64,000 nt of DNA, from assembly GCA_038503035.1 (NCBI GenBank), contig JAVSML010000046.1, forward strand, positions 503,662 to 567,661, read 5' to 3'. How positions within the stretch are numbered: the first letter of the stretch is position 1; each line of letters begins with the position of its first letter. Of the stretch, positions 21,504-33,407 are shown one piece after another. The position numbers and the translations under genes are program-made. This DNA comes from Crocodylus rhombifer. Its lineage: Eukaryota > Chordata > Crocodylia > Crocodylidae. The notes beneath the pieces were generated by a model, which saw nothing but the letters and a program-made list of their open reading frames with translations, was not told the origin of the DNA and ran no database searches.

Positions 21504-21980
21504 CAATGAGTCTCATGGTTTGTGTTATTTTTCAAAGACATGTATGTCCTAAGTACTTTTAAGAATAAAGTGGCTGTGATTAAGACATTACATTGCTAAG
21601 CTTCTGCTACGTTGCCCTTGCAAACTTTAAACTAGAAGCCCAGGTCACCCACAGCTTTTGTGGAGCTTGGGGTGGGCTCAGGAGGATGGATGCACTAATT
21701 ATCCATATGCTTATGGTAGCTGGATTGTAATGTCCCATGTCCTAGTGAAGGATGTTTGACAAAACTTTTGAATCAGTGTGCTCTCTAGCCCTAGAGTTAG
21801 GAATACATGGGATGCTTTTGGATCTTCTTGCAGTAGAATGGTAGGACAAAAAGATAATCAGGCCACATTATAGCAGTGAGTAGAAATGGTCAAAATGGTC
21901 TTAAATTCTGACCCATGGGCCAGGAAATTTGTTGGCAGGGGAGTGGTAGCAGTTAACATTGTCCACCAAATGTCCAAGTC
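21504..21980. other. Unassigned non-coding DNA
   Basis: No recognisable gene or repeat. Confidence 0.5.
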
Positions 21981-21984
21981 CCAT

Positions 21985-22200
21985 ATGGCTAAATTGGGCC
22001 TAGGCCACTGACATGGGGATGAATTGGGACCAGGCCATTGCCACATTGCTGGATCAGGGCCAGGCTAGGCCACCATCACATGTCTGGATCAGGGATGGGC
22101 TGTTGCCTTATGGCCAGATCAGGGTGGGCCAGGTCTTTGCTGTGTACCTGGATTTTGGTGGGGCCAGGCCAGGCCTACGCTCTGCAGCTGGATCACTCCC
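21985..22200 (+). repeat. Degenerate minisatellite, about 33-40-bp unit
   Basis: About six imperfect units, each with a TGGATCAGGG-like start, then CCAGGCC or GGCCAGG, then CC.TTGCC or CACAT. Unit starts are near 21987, 22018, 22052, 22086, 22117 and 22149. The unit length varies. The open frames here simply read through the array. Confidence 0.65.
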
Positions 22201-22475
22201 TAGTGCACCCACCTTGGGCCCATGGCCAGATTTGGCCTGCAGAGAGACCTGGCACCACCCATCCAGCCCACAGGGCAAAACAGCTCTAAGATGTTGAGGC
22301 AGAAAACCCGTAGCTAATTTGAAACATAGAAGTAATTAGAATAACTTCATATACACTGAAACATCTAGTGGAGCTCTGACAGGGGTTGATGAAGAAGGAA
22401 GGACTTGAAATTCTACTGGTTGGAGAACAGGCCTTGGAAATGGGAAAGCTGGGCTGGGTTTATATTTTTACTATG
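22201..22475. other. Unassigned non-coding DNA
   Basis: The first 80 bp is GC-rich and may be the eroded end of the minisatellite. Nothing else is recognised. Confidence 0.4.
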
Positions 22476-22483
22476 CCTCATAC

Positions 22484-22697
22484 CAAGGGTGGGCAAAGTC
22501 CGATCCATGGGCCAGATCCGGCCAGCAGTGGACTCCATTTCCCAGCAGTCCCTGCCTGGGTGGCTAGGGCCGGTCTCCGTGTGCTATCACAGTGCAGCTT
22601 CATGGTGCCCATGAAGACCAACCCCAGCCATGCAGGCAGGGGCTGCTGGGAAATGGAGCCCAGCTGCCGGTTGGATCTGTCATTTTACCTACCGCTG
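22484..22697. mobile_element. Small hAT-type element, 214 bp, with internal palindrome
   Basis: Ends CAAGGGTGGGCAAA and TTTTACCTACCGCTG are inverted repeats. Flanks CCTCATAC (22476-22483) and TCTTATAC (22698-22705) agree at 6 of 8. Inside, CTCCATTTCCCAGCAG near 22531 pairs with CTGCTGGGAAATGGAG near 22645, with a further CCTGCCTG/CAGGCAGG stem. The GGGTGGGCAAA end is common in vertebrate hAT MITEs. Confidence 0.8.
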
Positions 22698-22705
22698 TCT
22701 TATAC

Positions 22706-24660
22706 TGAGATCCGGTGTGAGAATCTCCATTATGAATAACTTGGGCAAGGGATTAGAACCTGTCCCACAACCTAAGTAACACACGCTATCCCTAGATTTA
22801 AACCTGTCTTGATACCAGTCCAAAATGGATAAGTTTAGGTTTCAGTCTGAAAAAACATTTGCCTTAATTTTGGATTTGTGAGCCTTTTTTTTTTTTTTTT
22901 TTAAGTATGTTGTTTTCATTCCCGTGCAAAACTAAAACAAAGTTTAAAGCTTCAAGAGCTTCTGCGAAATGGATGTGTCATCCTTATGCAGCTTTGGATG
23001 TAGCTGAAGACTGCTTTAATGATCTCTACACAGAAAAGACAGAATTAAATTGCTCTTGCTAAATTAACTCTGTCTCCTCCTGATTTTAAATACAACCTTA
23101 ACATTTTGTTAATATTCCTCCCCACCCCCTCAAAGACTAGGTATATTTGTGTCATACTCTATATTTGTGTAATTAAGATATACATATAAGATTTTAGCTG
23201 ACATAAGATACCATTACAAAATATTGAAAATTTACTCAAGAAAGATCACATCTTCATGGGCTCCATTCTATACAAAACAAGTGATATTTACAGGAGTACT
23301 TCTCTATGTAATTACACAATTATTAAAAACATAGTAGGGAAGTAGAAGCTTTTATCAAGTCATTCAAATTAGAGCTTTTTCATACTAATCACTACCTACT
23401 TGAATATGTATTGCTTCGATGTAACTGTAAAAGCTCATTAAATAAATTTTTCTTTAAAATTTAATTACTGAGAACTTCTTCAGAGAATAATGATTGTGGA
23501 TCATAATTAGGATCTTTGTTTCTATTTGTTTTTAGACTAAAAGGTATAAAGATGTGGAAAAAGAGAGAGAAATTGCAGATCCAATATTTGGAAAAGGAGC
23601 TGTCAGATGGGAAATAGAATATTAACATGTCAGATCCAGGATTAAAAAGTAGAAGGATGGAGCTGTAATTTGAAGCACCTTTTAAAACCTTTGTTTTTGG
23701 TGTTAACTACAATACAGACTTTTTATCTTCCTCAAATGGAAGACGCTAAATGGGTGGTATTTCCAATCAAAGTATTTATGCACATTCAATTACTTAAAAC
23801 TATGATAATGCGCTTGTAACTTGAATTTGGCAATAGAAGACAAACTTTAGTTTTATACTTCACAACTTGTATAAATCAAAAAATTTCTAGTGCACATTAC
23901 TTAAAACATATATAGGTTATAGGGCTCTAGCCATATTTTACATATATTCAGTTGTATGTGTTTGTACATATACTAACTATATATAAACAAAATATATGCA
24001 TGTGTATATATATATATTATATAGTTATATATACACACACACTAAACTTCAGAGCAAGCCTTTATCTATTGTTTGGGGGAGGAGGAGGGCTTTTGTTTGT
24101 TTTTTTGTTTTTGTAAGTATGACAAAGGATGGAGTAGAACTATAGAACTGCAAGTCATACTAAAAAATCTATTAGAAAAGAAAGATAAAATATGGAGACC
24201 GTGAATATCTTTACTCCAAGATGTAAAAAGGTAAGAACTAATAGAAGTAATAACTGTGATGAATAATCAGAAAGAATCTGATCCTGCAGGCTCTAATGTG
24301 AGTAGCCCATAGGCAAGTGTGGTGAAATCAGCAGGTTGCTTGAGTCAGGGTTGCAAGATTTTTTTCTAATAAAAGCTAGATGAAGGTGATCGGTCACCTG
24401 AGAGCTTTGGGCCTGTAGCTAACTTTCACCTCCTTTCATCCACTTATAAGGGGGAACAGGGCTCACTGTGCTTTTCAAAGCCTGGGTGGTAGTGGTGCTA
24501 CTGGCACCCTTTATAAAATCACCTAGTGGTCACAGCAATCCAGTAACGTAACTAAGTAGATGGGGGGAGGATAGGGGGGTGAATTGGGCAGGAGCCCAGG
24601 CACCCATTTAGGTGCAAAAATAGCAGCCACTGCAGTTGTCATCTGACTGTGCCACCAGTA
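22706..24660. other. AT-rich unassigned DNA with microsatellite
   Basis: A T-homopolymer lies at about 22886-22902. A TA/CA-rich dinucleotide tract at about 23990-24045 can fold on itself. The remainder is unique-looking AT-rich DNA with no exon. Confidence 0.5.
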
Positions 24661-24666
24661 GACAGT

Positions 24667-25059
24667 GGGCACATCTACATGAGACATTTACTGGAGAGCA
24701 GCCTAATTAGCTCTTCAGCAAAGTCTCTGTGTTTACACATGTGGTCTATTAGGTTGCAGTAAACTAATAAATGCTGCCTTAAGCTAGTACTTGTAAATAC
24801 AAGTACTATCCTGCAGTGGTGTTATTTACTGTGCAACAACACGTGTAGATGGATGGGCCTGGCTGGGGAGCACAAGGGTGCTTTAGTTTGAGGGCTGCCT
24901 GCCGACTGACCCCTCACTAAAGTACCCTTGCACCCTAGGCTGTCAGGCTGACCACCTGGGTTCCCCAGCCAGCCACAGCTGCTCCAACTTGGCTCAGTGT
25001 GCTATGGTCCCTGGTGCACATGTAAATGCTTTGCATTAATTACATGTGTAGATGCACCT
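24667..25059 (-). mobile_element. Hairpin MITE, family 1, reverse copy with 3-bp target duplication
   Basis: Ends GGGCACATCTACATG and CATGTGTAGATGCACCT, flanked by AGT on both sides (24664-24666, 25060-25062). Internal stems: GCTAGTACTTGTAAATACAAGTACTATC near 24784-24811 (quoted in part: AGTACTTG and CAAGTACT) and AAGGGTGCTTTAGT...ACTAAAGTACCCTT near 24887-24929. 393 bp, non-coding. Confidence 0.85.
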
Positions 25060-25152
25060 AGTGCTGCTGCTTCCCAGGGCACAGAACTGCTCCGTTTTGC
25101 TTGTAGAGCAGTCAGCCCAGAAATGGGAGATTTACCATCAATCCTACCTCCA

Positions 25153-25207
25153 CTCAGGGTTTAAAACCCACACTGCCTATCTCCCAAGAGCATGCCTTAA
25201 CCACCAG
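25153..25207 (-). repeat. tRNA-derived SINE head
   Basis: The minus strand reads GGTGGTTAAGGCATGCTC, then TTGGGAGATAGGCAGTG, then GGGTTTTAAACCC. This is an A-box-like then B-box-like order matching the heads at 2860, 25333, 55309 and 57371. Too diverged to be a tRNA gene. Confidence 0.5.
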
Positions 25208-25332
25208 AGTGTAGACTAGTAGACTAGTCATGATGGATGTATTCCCTACCACTCCTGATAAAGGTGTCCCACTACTCCAAACAGAGGAAGCCAGAAAGAG
25301 AGCAAGAGAAGCATAAATACAGAGCATGACTT

Positions 25333-25382
25333 TGTAGCCTACAGGTTAGGGCATTCTCCTGGGAAAAGGTGTCCTGGAAAAA
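25333..25382 (+). repeat. tRNA-derived SINE head
   Basis: GTAGCCTACAGGTTAGGGCA then TTCTCCTGGGAAAAGGTGTC has the tRNA-like A-box region and spacing of this SINE family. It points away from the minus-strand head 130 bp to the left. The B box is eroded. Confidence 0.45.
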
Positions 25383-26334
25383 AATAATCTCTTCTCCTCT
25401 ATATTTCCCTTGGGTTTCTGTGAATCCCATTCCTAGGCACCTACCTTTTTCTTTGCCTTATAGCAGGGATTCAAGTGCCTGTTTAGAAGCTTGTATTCAA
25501 TTCAGCTGCAGTGCCTGTAAGTCATTTGTGAATTTGGTCCTTTTCCCCTTCATCATACAGGAGTAGCTAGCTGCTTCTCTTTTCTTATAAGGAAAGACAT
25601 GATTACAGACAGCTTGGACAAATTGACCAGTTCAACTGTTTTAAAAAGGATTGCAGCACAATTACAGCATTCAAGGATACCTTGTAAGTTTTTATCACTG
25701 CTTCTATTTCATTTAAAAGTTTCCTGAGAATAACAAAAAGTAGCATTCAAAAAATCTGTTGAATTCTTTGCATTGTCTGCTTCAGAAGTACCTCCTGCAT
25801 CTACAGCTAAAATGAGCTGGGCCGAGACATTGAAAATCATCATCCTGAGGAAAGCAGTAGGCATACACTCTACATATTATTGCACAATAAAGCAGAAGGT
25901 GTTTATTCAATTGCTCAACAATGGGTGCTAACGGGTTGTTTGTGCTGTATAAGGACAGCTTTTGAGCTGGTAACAAGAGAAATCAGTCTGATGATGCCTC
26001 TCAGCCAGATTCTCTCAATCAGCCAGACATAAACTGGACATTAGAGAAAAAAAAATACCTTTTGAGAGATGGAGAGCAAATTGGGCACTCAGTTGTGAAT
26101 AAGCTACTGGACAGGATAGAAAGTGGCTTCAGATGACAAAGGATTGTGCTTTAAACCAGAAACATACTGTCTGCCCTCTTTAAGTTACATAAATGTTCAA
26201 CATCTACTTCTCTTTAGTATTTGACATGAAGTACAAGGATGTTGACGGAATAGAAAGTTTGCCATTTGTGGCAAAGGAGAAAATGAGGCATCATCTACAG
26301 GTATAGATACCTTACACACAAAAATCTTTTGAAG

Positions 26335-26701
26335 GAGAAGCAGGCTAAAACCCTAATGATAATTTTTAACAAAAAACGAGAAACTAGGGAAACTCCAAAG
26401 GGCTAGAGGACTGCCAACAATATGTACAAGTTCCAGCATCTAAAACAGGTAAAACAGGATGACTCAGAACTATAGTCTGGTGTCAACAAGTAAAATAATG
26501 TAATGGTTAATCTAAGACTTTGTCCACAAGGAATTAGAAAGTAAGCATATAATTAATGCTGGTCAGTTTGGCTTGCAGAAAACTGATTTTGTCAAGCATT
26601 TTTTAAAATAGAATTACAGGTCTGGCTTATTGGCTTATCACAATAAACTTCAACTTACTTCCATAAAAATATTTCAATTAAAAATCTTGTGTTATGCGGT
26701 A
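26335..26701 (+). mobile_element. Ancient L3/CR1-like retroelement, left segment
   Basis: Decayed reverse transcriptase. Conceptual frames give fragments such as HKELESKHIINAGQFGLQK that match the thumb-proximal part of L3/CR1-clade proteins in order. Frameshifts and stops are frequent. It continues after the insertion at 26710-27737, as the downstream segment begins at the GAPQG region (motif B), though a piece between may be lost. Confidence 0.6.
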
Positions 26702-26709
26702 TTATTTGG

Positions 26710-27737
26710 TAGGGGTGCACCGATAGACAGTATTTAAGGAGGCATATTGACTGATTCTGATCTGATATCCAATACAGCTGCCATCAGCTGGTCAGTCAGT
26801 TGTGGTGGAAGGGGAGGGAGGAAGGGAAAGGGGAGTCGGAGGGCAGATCAACGCCCCCTGTGGTAAGGGAGGGGGTAGGGGCAGGGGCAGGCATGTGGGA
26901 AGGAGGCATGGCTCACGGTGGCAGGGGTGGCTCGCACTGCTGCTTGCACCTCGCGAGGGCATGGGGGAGGGGGGGCACGTGCCTCCAGATCTGCTCAGCA
27001 TGGGGCAGGCTGCAGCTGCGGGGTGGAGCCAGAGCTGGAGCTGGGGCTACATGGGGACCTTCTTAGTGGGTGCTGGGCTTGGAGTGGGCTCCAGTGGTGC
27101 TGGGAGGAGGCTGCAGCCACCCCAAATTTCACCCCCCAGCACAGCCCCTGCTGAACGTCCCATCTCCACCCAAGTTCTGGGCAAAGCCGCGGCTGCCCCA
27201 GGTGGTGGGTGGTGGTGCAGGGCTGGGAGCAGAGCTGTGGCAAAATTTGGGGTGGCTGCGGTCTCCTCCCAGCACCACCAGAGCCTGCTCTGAGCCCAGC
27301 TCCTGCTGAGAAGTGCCCTGCGCAGTGCCAGCTTTGGCTCCACCCTGTAGCTGCAGCTCGCATCACACCACGCAGATCCAGGGGCACATGCCACCCCCCC
27401 CGTGTCCTCCCAGAGTGCAAGCAGTGGTGGGAGCTGCTCCCCCCATAAGCTGCGCCTCTGTCCCATACCCCCCCGACCCTGGCTGGGCAACACCTGCTCA
27501 TGTCCCCTCCCTCATCGCGGGGGGAGTTGATCTGCTACCCCATCCCCCTTCCTCCTCCCCTTCCACCACAATGAACTGACAAGCTGGAGGCAGCCCTCTA
27601 TACTGTCGGCTCTGCTCCATGCCATGCAGTGGCTGCGCATTTATCAGCCAAATTATTGGCCCCATTGGGCCGATATATACAATTTTCTTTATATCGGTAC
27701 TAATCCAATATTGGACCGATGTATTGGTGCACCCCTA
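26710..27737. mobile_element. Fold-back hAT-like element, 1,028 bp, nested in an L3-like element
   Basis: Ends TAGGGGTGCACCGATA and TATTGGTGCACCCCTA are inverted repeats. Flanks TTATTTGG (26702-26709) and TTATCAGG (27738-27745) agree at 6 of 8, fitting an old 8-bp hAT duplication. The whole GC-rich interior is a diverged long inverted repeat: 27111-27129 pairs with 27243-27261 (CAGCCACCCCAAATTT and AAATTTGGGGTGGCTG), TGGTGCTGGGAGGAG with CTCCTCCCAGCACCA, and TGTGGTGGAAGGGGAGG with CCTCCCCTTCCACCACA. Loop near 27150-27210. It has no transposase; frames on both strands mirror each other. Confidence 0.85.
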
Positions 27738-27745
27738 TTATCAGG

Positions 27746-28500
27746 ACACAAATTAGATGGATAAAAAACTGGCATACTAGTAGATCTCAAAATATAATTG
27801 CTAGTGGGGAAATATCAGAGTTGGACAATTACTATTATGGTGCCCCAGGGATCATTTTCCTTTCAACACTTGAATATTCCAGCAGTTCTTTAGTCGATAA
27901 TGTAAAATCTTGCTAGTTAAGTTTGCAGAAGACAGATTACAGAACTAGGAAATAATGACATCAGGTTATTGTTTATACATTGAATAACCTGACTAAATTG
28001 TCATTATTCAATTAAATGTGCTTTTTAGAATAGCTAAATAAAGGCAATGTATGTGGGAGCAAGTAAAGCAGGCTCAGTTTACAGAATAAAACATTTTAGC
28101 TTGGAAAGCACAGACTTGGAGGCAGACTTAAAAGTCATTTTAGAAAATTACTTCAACTTAATCTCTTTGTATGTTGCTGTGGCAAAAAGACTTATGCAGT
28201 CCTTACATGTAAAAATGGGAATGTCAAGTCAAGGCAGGGAAATTATTTCTGCTGAACCCAGCTTTGGTAAGACCACTACAAGAAGAATCCTGTATTCATT
28301 TCTGACGTCCATGCCTCAAGAAGGACGTGGAAATACTAGGGAGACTCCAAAGGAAGGCAACAAAAATTATCCAGGGGCTGCTAGGAAAGCTTTACAATGT
28401 GAGGTGAAAGGAATTTAAGTTATTTTGTTTTCTCAAGCCAAATTGTGAGGAACAGATTAGACTACAAGATTAGACTACATGACCTTAAACTCTATGAAAT
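27746..28500 (+). mobile_element. Ancient L3/CR1-like retroelement, right segment
   Basis: Continuation of the reverse transcriptase remnant with a motif-B-like GAPGI (about 27840), an eroded FADD region near 27919-27935 (SLQKTDY in one frame), a STDLEADLKV stretch (about 28108), then the C-terminal block AGACTCCAAAGGAAGGCAAC and ATTATCCAGGGGCTGC. It ends in an L3-type tail near ACATGACCTTAAACTCTATG at 28480. Many stops; very old. Confidence 0.65.
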
Positions 28501-31500
28501 CCACCCAATTATTTACCATTTTCCGATGAGTTTTTCATGGGGTAAGCCTCTTGTAGACAGTGAGTCAGCACGTTTGGTCTGATAGTTCATTTTAGTTGAA
28601 TGCATCCAAGCTTGGGAACTTTAAGAACCTCCATTTAGGGAAACATGCTTATCCCTGTAAACCAAACACAGATCTCACAACATGGGCATCACCAGCATGA
28701 ATTTTACAATCATTTTTAAGACTGGAAGAATACTGTCATGGTGATGACACCACCACCATCCATATACGGTAACTGCTCTGGACAAATACAAATCATTTGG
28801 ATGTATTTGCTCAGCTGCAGCACGGTTTCAAGAGTGGATCAGCATTAGGCTGCTTGCTCCCTTCCTCTGTTCCCTCATAAATGAATGTAACATGTCACAA
28901 GGGTAGGATAAAAATATTATTTCTTTGTATTCATAAATGATTCTGGGTTTCTACCCGACATCAAAGCATTTGAGACAAAACTCACAGTTGTCTCGCAGAG
29001 GCTTTATGCCTTGAGTCTCCCACCAGGCCTCAAGTCTCACAAGCCCAGGTCAGTGTTTTAATGACACAAGCTCTCCTTTAATCTTTCTAAATCCTTCATT
29101 CTCCGAAACTATTTGCTCTGAAGTCAAAGCATAAGCATCTAGCTAAGGGAAGGCTAAAAACAAAAGAACTGCTAAGCCAACAATGGAGATGAGTGATATT
29201 TAATCAGTAACAGAAGTACTGCTGGAAACAACAGAGGTTAAATATAGCGATGAAGGAGCGTGCTAATATGCACGATGATACATAGTTATTTCTGACATGT
29301 AACTGAACAAAATGTTTGTCACTTGCATGATATTAAACTATATTCTAAGGCCATGTTTTAGAAAGGGACCAAGTGTTACTTTATCTCCTTCCAATCCTGT
29401 CCTCAGTCTTCAGGCTCCTGCCCTCTATTTCCTTGTGTTAGATTCTTGCAATTCACCTTATTGAGAAAGGACACATCTGGGGTATTAGATCATGAGAAGA
29501 GACTGGGGTTGACGTTCCAGAACTGTATTCTTCTCTTTGGTAAGATGATGGATTCATCTGTACAATGTTAGCTGATTTCAAAAACAATTTATTAAAAAGA
29601 GAAAATAAACTACAGAACGTGTTTGCATAATAAAATTAATTGTAATTCTTTGTAAAGCCCAATGGCTACAAAGGAAAGAACATCTCATAAATTTTCCTTT
29701 GTTAAGAAATAAATAGTATTGATAGACCCAGGCTTCTATCCCCATGTGTTTATCTTTTACTAGTAATACCATGTGGTTACAAAGTCAGCAATAGAAGTGC
29801 TTGGATTTGAACCAGGTAGAATAGTGTTCACAGAGTTATTCAGAACTACCTACTTCATTCCTAATATAAGCATTTTTACTCCAGCAGAGGCCCAGATATG
29901 CACAGAAATGTCATGGATGTCAACACTATCACTGATCATCAAATCACAGATCTTCTGTACCACTACCACAAGCTACTACTGCATTAGCAAAACGCAATAG
30001 CTTTACTTCAGTCTAGCAGCTTTAAATAAGATAAGATCTCATACCCCAGATAATTTAGTCAAGCTTGTCCTGATTTCCTTGATCTGTGCAGTTCAAGTCC
30101 CATTTGAAATCCAGAAACAACCTGCGCACAAACACTGTACTGCAGTTACTAGATCAGACTGATCTTTGGACTTTTAGCACCAAAATCCTTACTACCTGAC
30201 CTTGAGGAGGACTCCCTCACCTACTGGCAAAGATGCGAGATACATAGTCTGCGGCCTCTGCAGTAGATATGATGAACTACCCAGTTCAGTGGACTGTACT
30301 ATTAAATACCTTGTACTTAATACAAGGGTGGGTGATAGAAATCCTGCCTCCTCATTACCAATATGTATTTGGAGTAATTTAACTGAGGGAATCTCTCAGG
30401 TTGCTTTTATGTAGTGTTGAGTCCAGGACCCACAGAGCATGTTGTAGCACTGCTTGGCCTGCCCAAAAAATGCCAATATGGCACACAACTGAAGGGCTCT
30501 ACCTCGTTAGAGGGCACAATTCCCATGCAGACCTTTCCTGGGTGTGTGTTTGCTTTATTGTAATCTTGCCCATTTGCTGTTTATCCACAGGTCTCACCAA
30601 AGTCCTCTTCTGATTCATGATATTTGTTCTCTTCCTTTCTTCCCTCTGTTCCTTCTTCCTTCCCTTCTTGTTTATCCTCTCCCCTCTATAGTACACAACA
30701 CTTTTTCCTACATGGCTTCCTTCCTCTCTCAACATCCCCTCCCTGCAGCAGATATCTAGGTCTAACGTCTGCCCCGCCTTTGCTCTGGTAATATTTGCCC
30801 TAGCCCTGGCCTGCCCTCCAACATTCCCGTTTGCCCTTCCTGCCCTCTTCCCACTCTTTCAAAATCAATTGGCCCATGTTGCCAAGCCTAATCCCCTATT
30901 TGTTACATTTCCAAATAGGTACATTTTTGATTCACTGTGTTCTCTCTGTCATGCTTGGGAGGAGTTTCCCATAAATAGCAATGTAATGATACCATTGTCC
31001 TTCTTCACGTTCTTCCTTAAAACTCTGCTTTTCTGCATTGTCTACAAAAGATCTGATAGCTGTTGTCAAATGTTGGGTCACTGGTATTCTTAGACATATT
31101 ATGCTGAGTAATATGGTCTCATCAATTTCTTGTGCTCCCTTACCCTTCTGACTGAATTGTCCATTTTTTTATATTTAGATGGTAGCAATATAGGACAAGG
31201 AATATATTTTTGTTCTGTTTGTGTATAGTACTTACCATAATAATGTTCTACTATTTGATTAGGGCCCCATGTTGCTGTGGTGCCACAATGAATAGCAAAA
31301 ACAAGTGTACTTCTTTTTTGTCTTTTTAAAGAGGAAAATCGATAAGACTATTTGTTTTTGCTGTAGATGTTTCACGTGTCAATCTATTGATCAATAAATG
31401 TATCTAGCACCTTCATCCACAGGTGGTGTCAGAGATAGGATTGTTCGTGGAAGAATACAGCAAGAGGTGTGAGGAAGGGTATTCAGATTGTCCATTTTCA

Positions 31501-31960
31501 TTGCTAAAACTAGTTTTTTTAAATTCTCCATTGGCCTGGCCAAATGAACTTTTGATATGGGTGATATTCATTTGTATCTCAGATTGCTTGCTGTTCTCAT
31601 GTTTTGGTTCAAGCATATTATTATTATTATTACTACTACTTAATTATAACAATAGATCCCTATTCTGAAGGTCAATATTTATCATTTAGTGTAGTTGAGC
31701 ACTGCCACAATCAGTGTTCTACATTTTTAATACATTCTTTAATAATATGTTTCTATTAAAGCCATTTTATTACTGCTGAATGTGACCATAATTACCATTA
31801 CTGAATGTATTATAATGTTTTTTTTAAATTCTATGATGCCAAATTCTGGCCCTTTTCAGAGGTGGTGTGTTGGGAAAACCCCCCAAAGCTCTTACTTATG
31901 CATTTTTCTTCTGGAGATGAATCATAGGCAATTAACAGGAACAACTCTAATTAACTGGCA
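28501..31960. other. Mostly unique non-coding DNA
   Basis: No exon recognised. It contains a pyrimidine-rich tract (30628-30770), a short ATT trinucleotide run (about 31617-31640), and at 31263-31303 a GGGCCCCAT...GTGGTGCCACAATGAATAGC piece resembling old L2/MIR-type debris. Confidence 0.45.
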
Positions 31961-31964
31961 TAAT

Positions 31965-32665
31965 TAAAAAACTAATAATGTTTAACATTATTGTTTTATA
32001 CAATGACATTAGCTTTAACAGCCTAGCAACACATCAAGGCTTCATTTACATAGTCACCGAGTATATTATTTATTCTTGGTTTCTTTGGTAACCAAATTGA
32101 CAATAGGAACAGCAATGTGAATTCCTGAATTGTTTTGCCATATAGCTTCATAATTTATGCCATTGGCAGTAATTGTAATGTCTGTATAATTTCCTTTTAA
32201 TTATCGACTAATGAAATTTACATTCATTTGGGTAAAAAACAAATATTCACATTCAACTTCCAATCACCTGTCCAAGTTTCCAATCAATTTGCTGATGTTT
32301 TGTGCCTATGTTTATCATTTTAAATATCAAGTTGTAAAAGAAGTATTGAAATCTCTTTGATTATTAGCAGTTGGAGGAATATCGATTAATACATGTGTTC
32401 CTACTGAACTCTTCTACCTTCAATAATTTAGAAGAACCTTCTATCAGAAAAGAAGAGATAAACTACTGACTTTTTTATATTAAACTCTAAGGATTTTAAG
32501 TGGAATTAATTCTGTAAACTTTAATTGCAGAATAATCTCTGCCTGTTCCCTTATCTCTTGATTTATTACAGGCATTTATTTCTAGTTTGAAAATTTCTCA
32601 TCAGTTTCCCAGGGAATTAATTTAGATTTCCAAAAAGAAAAAAAAAAGGGTGTGGGGAAGTAAAT
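31965..32665. other. Candidate conserved non-coding element (repeat-free, TAAT-rich)
   Basis: Seven hundred bases of AT-rich but complex sequence without any mobile-element or simple-repeat signal. It has many homeodomain-type cores (TAATTA, ATTAAT, TTTAATTATC, TAATGAAATT), a TTTGGTAACCAAA-like segment (TTTGGTAACCAAATTGACAA at about 32082) and ACAATRG-like SOX cores. This is the texture of vertebrate developmental enhancers. It is inference only, as conservation cannot be seen here. Confidence 0.35.
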
Positions 32666-33175
32666 TGCTTTTAAATTCAAATTAAGATGCTAATTACAAT
32701 AATTATTTCATGAAATTATATAGAAATTTTATACTTTTGAGTATAGTCATTTTGGGGGAAAATGTGGTTTTCTCATAATCTTAATTGAGTTGTACTTTTG
32801 AATGAAATAACACTTTACTTCAGTTTATGTTAAATAATGACACTTGGGAAAAAGCAGAATAGGTGTAATAATCTCTTGTTTTAGGCCCTGATGCTGCCAA
32901 CACACACAAGGGACATTCATGCCGTTTACACACAAGCCTAATTATGTGGAGCATCAAAAACTGATTTTACGGGTGTAACACTGTTGAAGCCTGTGTGACT
33001 ACATTCATGTAACTAAGGCTGTGGACAGATATCAGGTTATAAGGTTTTAAAGGACTGGGGGAAATTTACTAATGAGGACTGTGGCAGTTGGAACAATATA
33101 ACTCTTTCATTTTCCCACTCCTGTACTGATACGGTGGTAGAAAGGCCTAGGATGATGAACAAATCAGGAACAGAG
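32666..33175. other. Unassigned non-coding DNA
   Basis: 32884-33010 looks like old amniote repeat debris (GGCCCTGATGCTGCC, later GGGTGTAACACTG). No gene. Confidence 0.4.
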
Positions 33176-33179
33176 GTTG

Positions 33180-33405
33180 GATTAGGCAGTCTTCAAGCAG
33201 TTGAAAAGTATATTTAAAATGTCTGAGCTTGTAAAAATGAGGGATTATTACTTCCCTGATATCTGTTGGGGAAAATAACATAGCTCGATGTGAAATGTCC
33301 AGCATGTTCTTAATATGCTTCAGAAAACATGGGGGAAAAAACCTAGGTCATCTAACTGGACCACTAGAGTAGGGGTTCTACAGAAATGTGAGGCAGAAAA
33401 AATAG
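33180..33405 (+). mobile_element. CR1-like endonuclease fragment
   Basis: A frame gives YYFPDICWG (near 33240-33268), the conserved PDICW block of CR1/L3 apurinic-type endonuclease. It ends at a 25-nt sequence (33381-33405, CAGAAATGTGAGGCAGAAAA) that recurs at 35777-35801. It may be the decayed 5' side of the older CR1-like element at 35700 or the upstream part of the CR1 that follows. Confidence 0.5.
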
Positions 33406-33407
33406 AT

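Larger units (their letters stand above)
25060..26330. other. Non-coding DNA with two SINE heads
   Basis: Apart from the two tRNA-like heads listed separately, nothing gene-like is recognised here. Confidence 0.45.

Noticed and set aside
22013..22297. 94-codon repetitive protein
   Set aside because: It reads through a degenerate minisatellite and similar frames exist in another phase.
23990..24045. Functional cruciform or promoter
   Set aside because: It is a TA/CA dinucleotide microsatellite; self-pairing is expected from composition.
26800..27579. Overlapping 80-170-codon frames on both strands
   Set aside because: They are mirror products of a long GC-rich inverted repeat inside a transposon.
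30499..30770. Polypyrimidine tract before an exon
   Set aside because: The tract is long, but no exon-like open frame with splice sites follows.
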